64,000 bases of DNA from Mesaphorura yosii (Eukaryota; Arthropoda; Collembola; Poduromorpha; Tullbergiidae), in contig WIXG01000161.1 of NCBI GenBank assembly GCA_009869945.1, positions 62,001 to 126,000 of the forward strand. Direction: 5' to 3'. Below the pieces are notes generated by a model. The model was not told the origin of the DNA. It worked only from the letters and a program-made list of their open reading frames with translations, and searched no databases. Shown one piece after another: positions 31,806 to 44,276 of the stretch. The first letter of the stretch is position 1; each line of letters starts with the position of its first letter. The position numbers were made by a program, and so were the translations under genes.

Positions 31806-33032
31806 TCAAGCTACAGGCAATGTATTTGGCAACGGGTACCGTCCGAATGCGTAAGCATACAATTCCCGTTCAATGTCCGAAAGGAGCCCGGAAGCGCCAA
31901 TTCGAAACAGTGTAGAGTTGAGCCAGTCGTGTCCCAATTCCTCCTTGACAAGCACGAGCCAATTGATCGCATCCGCCGAAGTTCGTATTCCACCTGCTGG
32001 CTTCAGGCCGATCTTGTAACCCGTTCGTTCGTAGAAGTCTCTGATCGCTCTGCACATAACGATCCCAACGGGTATTGTTGCATTCACCGCCTCTTTGCCC
32101 GTAGATGTCTTGATGAAGTCAGAGCCAGCCATCATGGCGATCATTGAACACTGATACACTTCGGTGAAGCTTGAGAGTTCGCCTACAGCCAGAATTGCTT
32201 TCATGTGGGCAGCGGCTCCGCACGCAGTTCGCATTTGCACTAGTTCGTCGTAAAGTGCTTGCCAGTCGTGGCTGAAATTAAAAGGCAAGTTGTCTAAGGG
32301 AGTTACGACACAGTGGGACGCTAGAAACCTTCCTTAACCCGTACCTGATTGCATGCCGCCGATTTATGACAATGTCGATCTCTGTCGCACCAGCAGCAAT
32401 GGCGTCCTTAATTTCTTCCAGGCGGACACGCAACGAAGTTTGTCCTGTTGGGAACCCAGTTGCGACTGGAGAAAGGAAAATACTCACTAAATGCTAGAAA
32501 AATTTATCACCTGTTGTAGTACAGCTGTGAAGTTGCGTACCTGAAGCAACTGGAAGCGTCGAATGTGCTGCTCGCAGTGTACCGGCCGCATCAGCTACTC
32601 GGCCCGGATAAACACAAACTGCTGCGCATGTCGGAGCAAATGACAAATTCAATTGTTGAGCAATATCTCGGCGAAGTGGGTTCAGCGCTTTGTGGCAGAG
32701 ACGCAGCACATTCGACTCGGTGTCGTCTCCTGCCAGTGTGGTCAGATCGATGCAGCTGAGAGCTTTCAGAAGCCACGCGGCACGATGATCACCAGTGACA
32801 AGACAGGAACGAGTTGTTTCAAGTTTCTTGGCATGTTGCTTTACTTCACGCTCATTGATCGAATTGATATCGAACCAGCTCGAGTCTGAATTCCAACGTA
32901 GCGAAAGAAAGTAATTACATGAACGCAAACTGGGATTAAATAGTTGAAATAAAATTTCATATGTGTCTTACCGAATGCAACTCCAAGATTAATGGAATGA
33001 CTGGCTTTGGAATCATGGACAGTTTCACCCAT
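31806..33032 (-). CDS. DERA: Deoxyribose-phosphate aldolase
   Basis: Cytosolic class I aldolase that splits 2-deoxyribose 5-phosphate into glyceraldehyde 3-phosphate and acetaldehyde in deoxynucleoside breakdown. Four exons, 32972-33032, 32541-32885, 32345-32465 and 31806-32271, total 330 residues with consistent phases (human enzyme is 318). Diagnostic segments are AAWLLKALSCIDLTTLAGDD, AAVCVYPGRV, VATGFPTGQT, the Schiff-base region SDFIKTSTGK, and GLKPAGGIR with the second active-site lysine. The Asp of the DLTTL segment is also kept. The C-terminus ends in a FRIGASGLLSDIERELY pattern. No anomalies. Confidence 0.96.
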
Positions 33033-33789
33033 TGTTGTGCAACTCTTCAACTGCTTTTCTCAATATCGAATATGCTACAGCTAAATTATATTGCTTCCTG
33101 TCTTCGAAGTAGGATTGCTGATTTTGCTGGAGTACAACTGAGATGGAGATGAAACCGTATGAAAGGAGAAAATGTGTGAGTGTGAAAATGAAGCAGACTT
33201 ATTTTTGGCCGCCTATGATAAGCTAGCCTTGACCTTACATTTAACATATGCGAGTCGTGAGTTTTCATCTCAAGTTGTTTCAATTGACACGGTTTAACTT
33301 ACAGTCCCACAGGCAGTTGTATTATGCAACTTCGCATCACGAACTTTTGGGATCCTGTCTTATTTCTTGGACGTTGTACGCTAATGAAGGACGCTCTACT
33401 TGGCCTGCAATATGAGAATTCATTCACGCGTAGTAATAAATATGTGCATTTGATTTGTTAAGTGTCAATTTATTCTCTGCCTTCGCACTTTTAATTTTGT
33501 CGCGATGAGGAAAATGGCAGCATTCTTCATTTCTAACAATGATAAGCATTTGGTAAGTACTCTGATAACGAGTTAAAGCTTTGTAAGTTACGCACTCGCA
33601 AGTTTTCGAAGTACTTTCGGTAACACGATTAAGTACGGCATTTTAGGAATCTAAAACCGTTAAAGAGTTAAACTACTGATCGACAGTGTGCAAGTTCCTC
33701 GTGCTAGACTAGGAAGAAGAAGCTTCATAATACTGACCTCCAGGGCCTAAAGCATTTTTGTAACTACAGGGATTCTAATGTCATGTTCA
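33033..33789. other. Intergenic, no gene recognised
   Basis: Promoter side of DERA and 3' side of the AFG1 gene. A minus-strand TTTATT at 33469-33474 might be a distant AFG1 poly(A) signal. Confidence 0.4.
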
Positions 33790-35496
33790 CTATCTGTGCT
33801 TTTCCCATTCATCCCAATACTCCTTCGTCTGCATTTCAGCCAGCCGGCTCATTGTTCGGTCGTACGCGAATATTTCTTCCTCCCCGGTGAATATACTTGC
33901 CTTAGCACCTTCTGACTTCTGACTGATCCCCAGGTCGTCCATTAACTTTCGCTGCTCTTCGTCTCCATCGTCGTCAACTGGCTCGGCACAGAACAGCTCC
34001 TTGTACGGCACGTGACTTGAGATCACCACACGCACCCGATTGTCGTAGAGAGTATCGATTAAGGTGATGAATCGCCTTGCTTGGGATTTCAGTCGTAGAT
34101 TCAGTTGTGGGACATTGCGGATGATAACGGTGTGAAAAAATTGAGCCATTCTCAAATAGTCAGATGCTCCAACTGGCTGCGGATTAAATGAGCAAGATGT
34201 AATTAGGCCCGCCAATAGTTAAAGAAAACACCAAATCACAAGCTCACCCGATCACACAATTCTTCAAAAGTGGAATCAACAACCTGACCACACGTTTTCT
34301 CAAAAGTTACATTTCGTCCTTTGATGGTCAGTGTCTTGGGTCGCACGGTGTCGTTTTCTTTCGAGCTCAGGAATTTAAATACACGGTTGATTTCTGAATC
34401 TGCGTCACATTCAGTCGTTCTGTAAAAATCATTTAAAAGTCATTCCCAAGAATTGTGCGGATTTCTCTTCACACTTACACAAAATAAACTCGATCTTTTG
34501 TCGAAGGCAGTCGCTTTTGTCTGTAATCAATTCCAGAGTCTAGACATACAACATCGCAGTGATCCTTCAATATTTGGATGAAAGGAACAAAATTGGAGCG
34601 CTGGAGACCATTCTTATACAGATCTTCCGGAGGTCTATTGCTGGTCGCAATCACAACTACACCATTGACTTTGAAGAGTTCCGTAAATAATCTTTTGAGA
34701 ACCATCGCATCGCCGATGTCAGTCACCTGCAAACAATGGTAAAGTTGCAATGCTCAATCCGACATAATTCGTCCCAAATTAAATTCTTTGCTAATTTGCT
34801 CACCTGAAATTCGTCAAAACACAGCAACCATGCTTCTTGAGCAATTTCTGCTGCGACAGGCGGTATCGGATCGTAGACTTTTGGCTTCCGTCCCGATTTG
34901 AAATCAAATGACATATCTTGCTTAACTAAATGTATCCTCGAATGCACATCTGACATGAACGAATGAAAATGAACACGTTTCTTCTTCTTTACAGTCGACA
35001 GTTCATAAAATAAGTCCATTAGCATTGTCTTGCCTCCACCCACGGCGCCATAAATGTACAACCCCTTGGGGTACTTTGGTTTCTTGCTCTGTTCATCTTT
35101 ACCTTCCGCCTCATTCGTCGCAGAACTCCCCTTGAAAATATTTGTGAGAAACTTGCCAACCTTTGCGGACAGTTGATGGCCTTGCGGAGGCACATAGTTT
35201 TCCAGCTTTTCCTGAATCTGGTCAAGGCGTTGCATAATCTTCACTTGAAGTGGGTCATTATCCAGCGTGCCCTCTGCAACTCGCAACTTGTATACTTTTT
35301 CTGCATGTACATAATTTGTACTTGAGCCGTTGGAACTTGAGTAGAGAACTGACTGCGTGCTGAAACTGCGAAACGACTTGCAAGGACTTCGGGTGTAAGT
35401 ACAATAATGGCAGTAATAACTTGCGGACGGATGCTGCTGGCGTTGACAGCTGAGGAGATGGAACACAAGTCGATGATGGAACTTGGTCACTCGCAT
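33790..35496 (-). CDS. AFG1L: AFG1-like mitochondrial ATPase
   Basis: Four exons, 34804-35496, 34479-34726, 34248-34419 and 33790-34176, give 499 residues. The open frame continues 30 codons upstream only from a TTG, so the ATG at 35496 is taken. The family (AFG1/LACE1/ZapE) consists of AAA-type ATPases on the mitochondrial inner membrane that help degrade nuclear-encoded respiratory-chain subunits. The N-terminus is basic with Ser/His and fits a targeting peptide. [19 protein letters not shown] is the Walker A region, with the typical YGxVGx[12 protein letters not shown] is Walker B, and [21 protein letters not shown] is the arginine-finger/sensor region characteristic of the family. The C-terminal [16 protein letters not shown] and the [17 protein letters not shown] motif confirm the assignment. 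Confidence 0.95.
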
Positions 35497-36488
35497 CTCC
35501 CTCCGGTTGCGCTTGCAACCTCTTCGATGGGAGGTTGGAGATGAATTTTGATTGCTGATTTTGTGCTTAGAAATAGATTTTGTCAACTCATGATGAACAT
35601 TTCACGTAATTAGTGTTAATTAATTTTGATATCTGCATTTCAAGTCACCTAATACTAATGGGAAGATGTATCTAAATTTTATCTTAGCCTTACATTACGG
35701 ATTTCAAATCTCTTTACTGGCGCTGCGCTGCTGTCTTTGACATTGACTCTCGGGTGCTGTTCAGTTTCAGTTGCAACTGAAAATCGTATGCAGCCTGCTG
35801 CTCTACGTGAGGATGAAGTGACCGGCAATTAAGATGAATGGGCGATTGACGTAAATCTTGACAGATCCTCGTTAAATTAAAAATCTCATGACTAGAATCT
35901 ACGTTGCATCTTGGATCGGGTCAAAGATCAGAGTGCGAGAGGTTTAAATATTCATGAGTTTACACTTTCGCTTGTCCGAACCTATGTGCCTGTATGCTGA
36001 TGACAAGGTAAACACAGAAAATTACCTATTCGTTTGTGAGATCATGGATTCCAAGTACAAGGTACTAACTAACACCTCAATTAAAATGCAAAATAGTTGC
36101 AAATTTGGGCATTTATTTACTCTTCTGGTATTTGTTTTGCTTACAAATATAAATTCTCAGAGAATTGGTGCTAACTTAAACTTACTACAAACTATTGCAA
36201 TAAGGACAGGATATTCAAAGTCCAATGTAACATGTTACTCAATCAACACAACCTTAGAAAGAACTGTTTGAGTTATAACACAGTTTTACCGATCTAAGTT
36301 AAGTACTAAAACTGTTTGGAGTCTTTCTAGCCTGCTACGAAGAGGTTAATCTTGGACCAATGCTGAAATGTAAGGCTCGAACTCGAGAAGCGCATAAAAA
36401 TTGAAACAATGGAAGTTGTGGAAGTGAACACACGATTTACAAGAAATTAGACAAGTTCAATTGTTGAAGAGTTCAATTTATGAATCGA
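35497..36488. other. Intergenic, no convincing gene
   Basis: AT-rich. A 105-codon plus-strand frame at 35954-36271 has a hydrophobic stretch but no homology I recognise and biased composition, so it is not called. The 3'UTR of the hnRNP gene is expected near 36300-36488. Confidence 0.4.
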
Positions 36489-38578
36489 TTATAAGCCACC
36501 AGGAAATAGCTCAATGTAACGATGTTCCATCAAATTCTTGTCCTAAGAAATCGCATTGTCAACGATTATTGGACATGACTCATGAAGCCTCGTTTAAACT
36601 TACTTTTGTCATTGCCGCATTCACATCTTCTGGTGAAGCAAACTCAACTTTTGCCGTGCCAGATGGTCGGCCAGAAGCATCATAAATGATCTCAACTGAT
36701 GCGGGAGTCAACGGCTGAAAGAACTATAAAAATATCAACGCATTATATTTAGTTGATATCAAGAAGTTGGCTAATCACAATCTATTTTACTGAAAAAGAC
36801 AAAGATGTATTTTTAATTTACCTCAAGGATATCACTCTCCTTCGACTTGAAAGGAAGCCCTCGCATAAGCAGCCAGTTCTTATCTTCAAACCCATTCGCG
36901 CCAGAGCGCTTCAATCCTGGAATGAGTGGTGGGTCCAAATGATTGTGTTCAGCCAGTCTATTCCAACCAGAGCCAGTGCCACCTTCGCTTCCATGACTTC
37001 CGTCGTATGTATATGGAAGGCTGTCATCGTATCCAGCTATCAAATTCATGTTGTTTTATCAGGCAAATTAATGTAATATACTTATGACTGACTGCAATCT
37101 TACTTTCTCTGCCTCCAAAATATCGTTGACTTCGCCGGCCGTAGTCATTTCCAAATCGACCACCTCTTAAGGGTCGATCGTAAGGGCTGGGTCGACTTGA
37201 GTACCTTGATGGCATATGGCCTCGTTTGCTAAGTGAGCTGTAGTTCCTTAATTCAGATGCTCCTACACGAAACACTTCAATGTACCTGCCAAACAAGGAC
37301 GGTAATTACTTAGACTGCATTGAAAATGTTTCGTATCCCATTGTAGTGCAGTCTGGTCGATGTCTTCGACTTGACGACCTCCTAATTCCCCTTCGAATTC
37401 CCAACCATGTCCACGTAGTTTCAAACCTCCCGTCCCTTCCCAGCCCGTCTCCCTCCCCATCGCCCATCCCTAAATCCTAAACAAAGGGCCCCACAGGAGC
37501 TGGGAACTCAAGGAAGTCGGTGGTTACATTTCAGGAGAAAGGAAAACTTAGACAAAGGCAAATGAAACTCAAAACGAATACGTACTGTCGCAAAATGGGA
37601 TGGGCTTAACTAAATTAAAATGAATCTCTATGAGCACCTGTGTCCGATACACTGTCTGTCAAGCTCCAGTGCTTTATCAGCATCCTCTTTTGATGTTAAC
37701 TGTATATAAGCTTCCCCTGTGTTTCTTCCCGATCCATCATCAATCATATGAATCCCATTGGGATCAACCTCCAGCCCTGCCCAACCCAATCAATACATCC
37801 AGCCTCAGATATAATAGTCCCAAATTAGAGATAACTAAATTAAACACTCAAAATCCCAATATCGTAAACTAAACCTCTCGAGTCAGTTGGGTGCTCGAAG
37901 TTCTTACCTTTGAAGAACTGAAAAATATCATTAGTCGAGCATTCGAAGGGAAGTCCACGAAGCCTGACAAATGTCTCGCACTCTTCAGCAGTCAAGTTTG
38001 CAAAGGGGTTTGGAGGAGGCTCGGGTTTCACAGGCCCATAAATAGGCCCCACAGTGCTGTGACCTCCATAACCTCCGCCATATCCGAGCCCCCAGCCGTC
38101 ATCGTTACTTCCAACATATGAAGCATCGTTTTTGCGCAGTATCCACTCCATTTCTGTCCGTTTCGCCTTGAATACTTCAATGTAACGATGCCCCATTGTA
38201 TTCTTATTCTTCTTTAGGCCTGCCTGGACATCATCTTCAGTCACAACTTCGATGTAAGCTTCGCCAGTTGCTCGGCCTTCAGGTGTAGTAATCAAATGAA
38301 TTCCGTCGTTACCATTTGCAATGTTGACCGAACCTGTCCAGAATTAACAGCCAACATAAGACTGAGATAATAGGACACAGAAATAGCCAACAAAGTAGGC
38401 AGTAGTTTTAAAACTTACTTCCGAAGAATTCGATGATATCAGTAACCGAACTAGTCCAAGGTAGGCCACGAAGTTTGAGCACAACAGTAGGTAATTGTTG
38501 CTTTTGATACCGAGGTTGTTCCGCGGGGAATTGGTCGGATGTGTAGTCCTGCTGTCCGTAGTTATATTGTTGCATCAT
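36489..38578 (-). CDS. hnRNP F/H-type RNA-binding protein with three qRRMs
   Basis: Seven exons, 38419-38578, 37908-38333, 37638-37776, 37104-37285, 36822-37036, 36604-36723 and 36489-36542, total 431 residues in phase. The start is the ATG at 38578; a further exon upstream is probably 5'UTR. Three quasi-RRM domains of the hnRNP F/H and Glorund type are visible. qRRM1 has VVLKLRGLPW to GHRYIEVF, qRRM2 has TFVRLRGLPFECS to RYIEVF, and qRRM3 has NWLLMRGLPFKSKE to HRYIELF. Between qRRM1 and qRRM2 lies a Gly/Tyr-rich linker, and between qRRM2 and qRRM3 an Arg/Ser/Tyr/Gly-rich linker (RGGRFGNDYGRRSQRY). The final 54-base exon supplies only the last 17 residues and completes qRRM3. The family regulates splicing and mRNA translation by binding G-tracts. 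Confidence 0.93.
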
Positions 38579-39346
38579 TGCACTGGGCTCTCTAACCAAA
38601 AGCTTGCTAACATTGGATTTCACGGTGGAAGTTCGTAGATTATTCCAAGTGATAAGCGAACTGACGCATAGATTTGAACAAGTTCTTGTTTTTAATATTC
38701 TTACGATTTCTAAAAAAGAAGAAAGATCTTTAAGAAAATGAGCACAAGGAACCGCTTCTTAAAGCGAAGCGTTATTATCTTCAAAACTTACTTGAACCTG
38801 AACCTGATCCAGAAGCTCGTATTGAGTTCCGTAAAATCTCGGGTAGAAAGCCATGCAAAGCATTGATCGCTTTCAGTAAAATCATGGAAAGTGCTAACCG
38901 AATCGAATTCACCGAAAATATGAAGACCCGAGTTTCGGAGTAATTTTATAACAGTCAACAGTTGAAAGTTGCAGGTTTGCTTATGCAATTAGTGCAAGCG
39001 AGCCGAAAGAAAAACAAACGCAACAGTTTCAAAAGTTGGGATTCTCATTCGCGAGCCGTGACGCTTCTGATTCTCACTTCAACACAGATGGCGGATTTTG
39101 ATGAACGAAATGGATGAGATCAACTTGAGATGAAATCACCCAATCATTCAATAAGCATTAATTTGAGTTTATTTCGTCCAATTGAGAACACAATTTATTA
39201 AGTTTCAAGCGGATACAATTTATTTATTGCGATTCTGTAACAAAGACTGCAAGCTTGAAGACTGGGAAGTCAAAATCAACGGCAAAGCCACGAAGATGAT
39301 ACTTTTGAACTGGAAATTGTCATGCAATGTCAGGATTCGCCTTGTT
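38579..39346. other. 5' region of the hnRNP gene and 3' flank of the cysteine synthase-like gene
   Basis: The sequence upstream of the hnRNP ATG contains an acceptor-like run (CTTTTGGTTAG, minus strand) and likely a 5'UTR intron. TTTATT at 39194-39199 and 39219-39224 are plausible minus-strand poly(A) signals for the cysteine synthase-like gene. Confidence 0.45.
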
Positions 39347-40403
39347 CTAGGCAAACTTGTGTTCGACTTCTGGATATTTGAGTCCTGTGTCATTCAGCAC
39401 GGTGACCACCCATGCGTCTTGCGGCAATTGCCCAGACTGGAGCAGTTTAACTGCTGCTGCAATGTTCGCTCCAGAAGTGTATCCCAAATAAAGACCTTCC
39501 TTGGTAGCGAGAAGATTTTTGTACTCAACGGCTTCCTTGTCACTGACACCAAGTGTCCCGTCCAAAGTGTCAAACTTGAAGAGACGGGGCACGGCACCGT
39601 AGCCCGACCCTAATTTGAAAAAGAAAACTTTTAATGGCCTTTCATTTCTCGTTTTTCGAATAAGAGAGTAAACGGTTATGCTCACCTTGCAGCAAATGAA
39701 GTGCCTTCTTTACCGGTTCGCCCTTGATAACCTGTGCACCTTCCGGCTCAATCGCAAAGCACTTGATTCCGGCGTCCTTGGACTTCAAGTATCTTGTCAC
39801 GCCCATGAATGTGCCTGCCGTGCCGACCGTCCCCAAGAATGCATCGATATGACCACCAGTTTGTCTCCAGATCTCAGGCCCAGTTGTTGTCTCGTGAGCG
39901 TGCGAATTGTTATCATTGTTGAACTGGTCCACGTAGTATGCTCCAGTCTCCTTCACCATCGCAAGACCACGATTCTCGACAGCAGTGACATCGGCCAGCG
40001 TGACATTCCCTGGTGAGCCCTCGACTTGGTCGACGAGAATCACGTTTGCGCCGTATGCACGCATCATTGTTGCTCGCTGAGGGCTGTTTCCTTTTGACAT
40101 GAGGCACGTGCACGGATGTCCAAGCACGGATGCCACAAGCGCCAGCCCACAGCCTTGATTTCCTGAAGTCACCTCCAAGATCTCGCCACCGGGTTGCAAC
40201 TCACCGCTCTCCAAGGCTCGCTTGATCATCGAGTACGCAGACCGATCCTTGATACTTGCACCCGGATTCAGAAACTCACACTTGGCCAAGATGCGACCCG
40301 GTCCAGGCCACAGGCGGTCGAGTGCAATCAATGGCGTGTTGCCAATCAGGTCCAGGGCGCTGGCCGTGATTTCGGAAGGTCCGTATGTCTTGTCAGAAGG
40401 CAT
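39347..40403 (-). CDS. Cysteine synthase-like PLP enzyme
   Basis: Two exons, 39686-40403 and 39347-39609, give 326 residues. This is a fold-type II PLP enzyme of the cysteine synthase / cystathionine beta-synthase group. LIGNTPLIAL opens the domain, NPGASIKDRSA carries the PLP lysine, and TSGNQGCGLAL is the substrate/phosphate loop. QFNNDNNSHAHETTTGPEIW and GTVGTAGTFMGVTRYLK are the second conserved block and the PLP-phosphate glycine loop. No heme-binding N-terminus and no CBS pair are present, so it is not a classical animal cystathionine beta-synthase. It resembles the free-standing CysK-like enzymes of nematodes, mites and other invertebrates, some of which detoxify cyanide or sulfide; the reaction here is not known. 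It has a normal host-style intron. Confidence 0.92.
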
Positions 40404-41931
40404 TTTGTTTGGCTGATTGGAGTACGTCGGAGAAACTCAGAAACTCAAGCCAAGAATTTGAGATGTGAGAGAGTGAAATTAATTTGGGTTGGAGTGATTT
40501 CCTTTTATACAGCCCTGCATTGCGGGCCGTTTCGAGTATCAACGCTATCCATCTCTCTCAATTGACTTCAATTGTGGCCAGTGAATATATGTGGTCTGGT
40601 TTTGCATGGATGATAATGATTTCGTGTATCATGTAGTGTAGTTTGCAGATTGTGGGCGTGGATCTGAGCTATGGAGCCATAAAGTAGTCAATTGCATTTT
40701 GAGCGCGTCCCCATCCCCACCGCTTAAAGCAATGATCGTCATCAATTCATGGAGAGTGACAGATTTATTTTTGTAGAATCTGCCTGGGTCGATTCAAAAA
40801 CAAGTTTACTTCGTTGGCCATCAACTGTATTACATAATTTCCAGTCTGCAGTCGACACAGCGCAGCGGCGAAAACAAGGCGGTTATGGTCATTTATTGCA
40901 CACGACACAGTGCAAAAATTTGTGGCTCGGGTGCAAAACTGGCCACAAAAAAAGAACTCGTTGTTCGTGAGATTTAATCCTTCCAGACCTGACCTGCCCA
41001 CTCGTCTTTCCTCTTATGTCTCCACGAACGTCGAGGTTTTTCGTGTCTAATCAGGGAGAGGAGATGATCATGACCACAGTCTATAAAGGATTTAGAAAAG
41101 AAAGGCTGGCGGACACAACAGCACAAAACACGTCGGCATGAACCTTGGAACTGTTTTTGATTTCTTGACTGTTTTGTTAATATGAGACGTCTGGATTTCG
41201 AGACGTTGTTTTTGTTGACTTAGGTCGCGACGTGACTGATTGGCAATAGAGTAGTAATTACCACGATTAATGCATCATATGATTTAGCAGCAGTCGCATG
41301 ACTGTTCCACTTCCAAAATCCAAAACAGTAAGGACAAAAACAACCCAAAACGAACAAACTGAAAGTGAGATGCCAAATCATTTCCTGCTACTTTCTGATG
41401 CTGTGCATAACTTCATAATATCTGTTGTTTCAAATGATGGTTAAATGAGCGCAATAATGATAAATGAATCTTTGACCAAGCATTATTCGGCAAGAGCCAC
41501 CAATTTTAATTTTTCGATGAAATATGTAAAATTCTTCATTATGTCGAGCTCACGTTCACACAATTGAATAGTCATGAATTACGAATTCGACGACACCCCA
41601 CAATTTGATTCTTACAGTTCACTATTTGTAGAAGTTGATACTGAAGGCGTCAGCAGTCAGTTATTGTTGGTGCTTCCATCTAGGTATTTAGTATTTATGA
41701 ATATCACAGTTTATCAGTACAATCAATAATTTACAAGATAGAAATCTGACTTAAATGCTCAATTATTGAAGCGCGACGCTATTTACAAGTTAAAGCATTG
41801 GTAAGGCACTCAAGACTTGGATAATGACTAAACCTCGTAAAGGAAGTAAAGTACTTAGATTGTCATGATAGGATAGTACACTACTTAAATTATTGCGTAA
41901 GTTATGGCATTTGGCTTCAGTTCGTGATAAT
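40404..41931. other. Intergenic, no gene recognised
   Basis: About 1.5 kb with short open frames only. It includes the promoter of the cysteine synthase-like gene and the 3' flank of the tropomyosin-like gene. Confidence 0.5.
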
Positions 41932-43140
41932 TTAGTCTGCGATCAGTTTCTGTGCGTCTTTTTCACTCTCCAGTAAATCCACGGCGTGGTCCAACTTCTG
42001 TGAAACCTTTTCCGAGATTTCTGGGTGAGATTCGATGCAGCTGCCGTTCTGAGTCCCGTGCAGCATTTCTTGACGCCGTAGTTCTGCAATGATTGTCATT
42101 TCGTTCTGCTCCTCCCGCTCCTGCAGCGACTCCAATTCCTTTTCCATGATTATGAGTCTCCGCACCACTTCGTTGTACACTTTGTTCGATTCCTCGGAGA
42201 TTAATCGAACTTGAGTCTTAGTCTCGTCGTCCAGCAAGTCCTCGTCGCCGCTCTCCGGGTCCATGGCTTCTGCGCCGGTTTCAGTCTCCGTCGCCGACGA
42301 GGTCGAGATGCTGTTTACTGTCTCCGTCAGTTCATTGGTCACGGACCCCAGCTCCTGCTTCGACTTTTCCAGGTCATCTTCAATCAGCTGAATACGTCGA
42401 TTGAAAGTAGCCACTTCGTTCTCGGCACGTTTCAGTTGGCCAGTGATGACATTGTGCAGCTCGTTCTTGATTAGGCTAAACTTCATCATGGTGTCTGATC
42501 CGAACACCGACCCGGATCCGAGCCCGAACGCCAACCCAGGGTAGTCTGAACACATTCGCTTGCGGCGCCGCTGCTCTCGCTCAGAAACTGCTTCAGTGCT
42601 GAGACTAGGACAACGAAGCTTCGCGAGCTGTGACTCTTCTTCCGTTTCTGGCTCGTCGTTCTGACTGGCACTCGATTCCAACGGAGATTGTCGACTGGAT
42701 GACGAATTGCTGCGAGTTCCAGCCGGTGATTGACTGCTTCTAGAGTTCCGATTCTGAGTGCCGTAGGGCAACTGCCGCGCGGGTCCGTCACTGGGCCGCT
42801 GTCGCTGAGATGATAGGTGAGAATTACGGTTGGTACTTCTTGACACGTTGTCATTCAGTTCATCTTCCTCAATTGAGCTGCTGGTGCTTATGGTCCTTGT
42901 TCTCTCCAGTAAGCGATACACTTTCTGGACAGTCTCCCTTGTTTTGCTAATGTTACCATTTTGAGAAGCTGTGTGGACGGAGTCAGTGCACGAAATTGGA
43001 TCGGAATCCATTGTTGCTGTTGCCGGTGGCGTGTGCTTGGCAATATTGTTGGCATTTGAGTCATGGCCTTTTCCATTTTGAGCTGTGTTAGGGTTGACCG
43101 GATGCTGGCCGTGCCCTTCTCTGTTGTTGTTCAGATTCAT
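41932..43140 (-). CDS. Intronless, divergent tropomyosin-like coiled-coil protein
   Basis: Single-exon frame of 402 residues. The first 200 residues are disordered and rich in Asn, Ser, Gln and Arg. From about residue 215 a coiled coil starts. NRRIQLIEDDLEKSKQEL is close to the tropomyosin NRRIQLxEEDLERxxERL segment. After an acidic insert, ISEESNKVYNEVVRRLIIMEKEL matches the later tropomyosin stretch containing EEADxKYDEVARKL. The segment between them is shortened and loaded with Ser/Thr/Glu. The C-terminus (LDHAVDLLESEKDAQKLIAD) is unlike tropomyosin. Canonical tropomyosin is 284 residues and encoded by many exons. This looks like a derived, probably retrotransposed, relative with a new N-terminus; whether it binds actin is unknown. 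Confidence 0.7.
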   Translation of the reverse strand: MNLNNNREGHGQHPVNPNTAQNGKGHDSNANNIAKHTPPATATMDSDPISCTDSVHTASQNGNISKTRETVQKVYRLLERTRTISTSSSIEEDELNDNVSRSTNRNSHLSSQRQRPSDGPARQLPYGTQNRNSRSSQSPAGTRSNSSSSRQSPLESSASQNDEPETEEESQLAKLRCPSLSTEAVSEREQRRRKRMCSDYPGLAFGLGSGSVFGSDTMMKFSLIKNELHNVITGQLKRAENEVATFNRRIQLIEDDLEKSKQELGSVTNELTETVNSISTSSATETETGAEAMDPESGDEDLLDDETKTQVRLISEESNKVYNEVVRRLIIMEKELESLQEREEQNEMTIIAELRRQEMLHGTQNGSCIESHPEISEKVSQKLDHAVDLLESEKDAQKLIAD

Positions 43141-44276
43141 TCTGCTTTGGTTTACTGCGCTGCAGTCTCAACCAGTGATATTCTGGAAACTGAAGAATTG
43201 ACAGCAGCCGCAATTCCAAAATGTAGTTTATAAACTATAAGGCACTATGGTTCAGTCTTTTTCATTATGGTACAGTTAAGGTGCGCAGAAATAGTACCTC
43301 GAAACTACAAATTCCTGCAAAATGTACCCAACCTATTAAAATTGGCACAGTAGGTTGACTGCGAAGTAAATTTTAAAAATCGTACCAGTAATGCAGCAAG
43401 ATCCCATCCTTAAAACAGATGCTAGCCAGAAGAGCCAGTCACAGCCACAGAGATCAGTTCACTGCACAACGTGTATGATTACGTGATTACCAGCAGATGC
43501 AGGATGCAAGCTATTAGCCACAGCTAAAAGACATAGTGATATTTGAGATACGCCGTGAGGGAGTGAGTTACTGGTTTTATGTTAGCTCATTTAACCCAGT
43601 AAACCCAGGCTCGGATCCTGCACGTCTTAAGCTTCTGCATTTATCAAATGCCATTTATGCCAAGTTGGCGTTACGGTACAGTTGCCTGCATTATTGCACA
43701 GTTGGCACTTCTAATCGAAGACCGATGGATTTGACATTCGTAGTCCAATTGCAAGTTCGTATTCTTTAAGATGGCTTTGAAGATATGTTCCATTCATTCT
43801 AGACTAACGAGACTCCACCCGGAATCTTGCATGATCCGCGCGTGCCGGCGTGCCTGACATTACTGATTTATTGGAATTTGGCATGGTTGGATATTTCCAA
43901 GATAACATGTCATTTAAATGAAGTGGTTGGGGCAAGTAACAGCTAAACCGGTTAAAGCGTTCAGAACTAATTTTAAGTTCTTTATTGGCATCGATGAAGA
44001 AACTTCATCCCGAGTGGTGAAATGAGACTTTTCAAGTTTGAACTATGCGTTGGTTGGACTTCATCGAGACAGAAACTGCGCTCCATCTACAACGCGGAGC
44101 TCTTGAAACGACACTTGTATGGCTGCCTAGCTGCCAGTACATCAGTACATGGGGCATGCTTTCAACGTACGGCCGGCGCACAGCTTTCATTTGCAATTTG
44201 ATTGGATTTGGAAAGAATTCGGACAGCAGAATTGTGATTAATTTTGATCAGTGCTTTTGAGCAAGCAGAAGAAGAC
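43141..44276. other. Intergenic, no gene recognised
   Basis: Contains the promoters of the divergent tropomyosin-like and RPL29 genes. No coding or repeat signal stands out. Confidence 0.5.

Noticed and set aside
35954..36271. 105-codon plus-strand frame with a hydrophobic stretch
   Set aside because: The hydrophobic segment is internal, composition is AT-driven, and no homology is recognised; it is not called a secreted protein.
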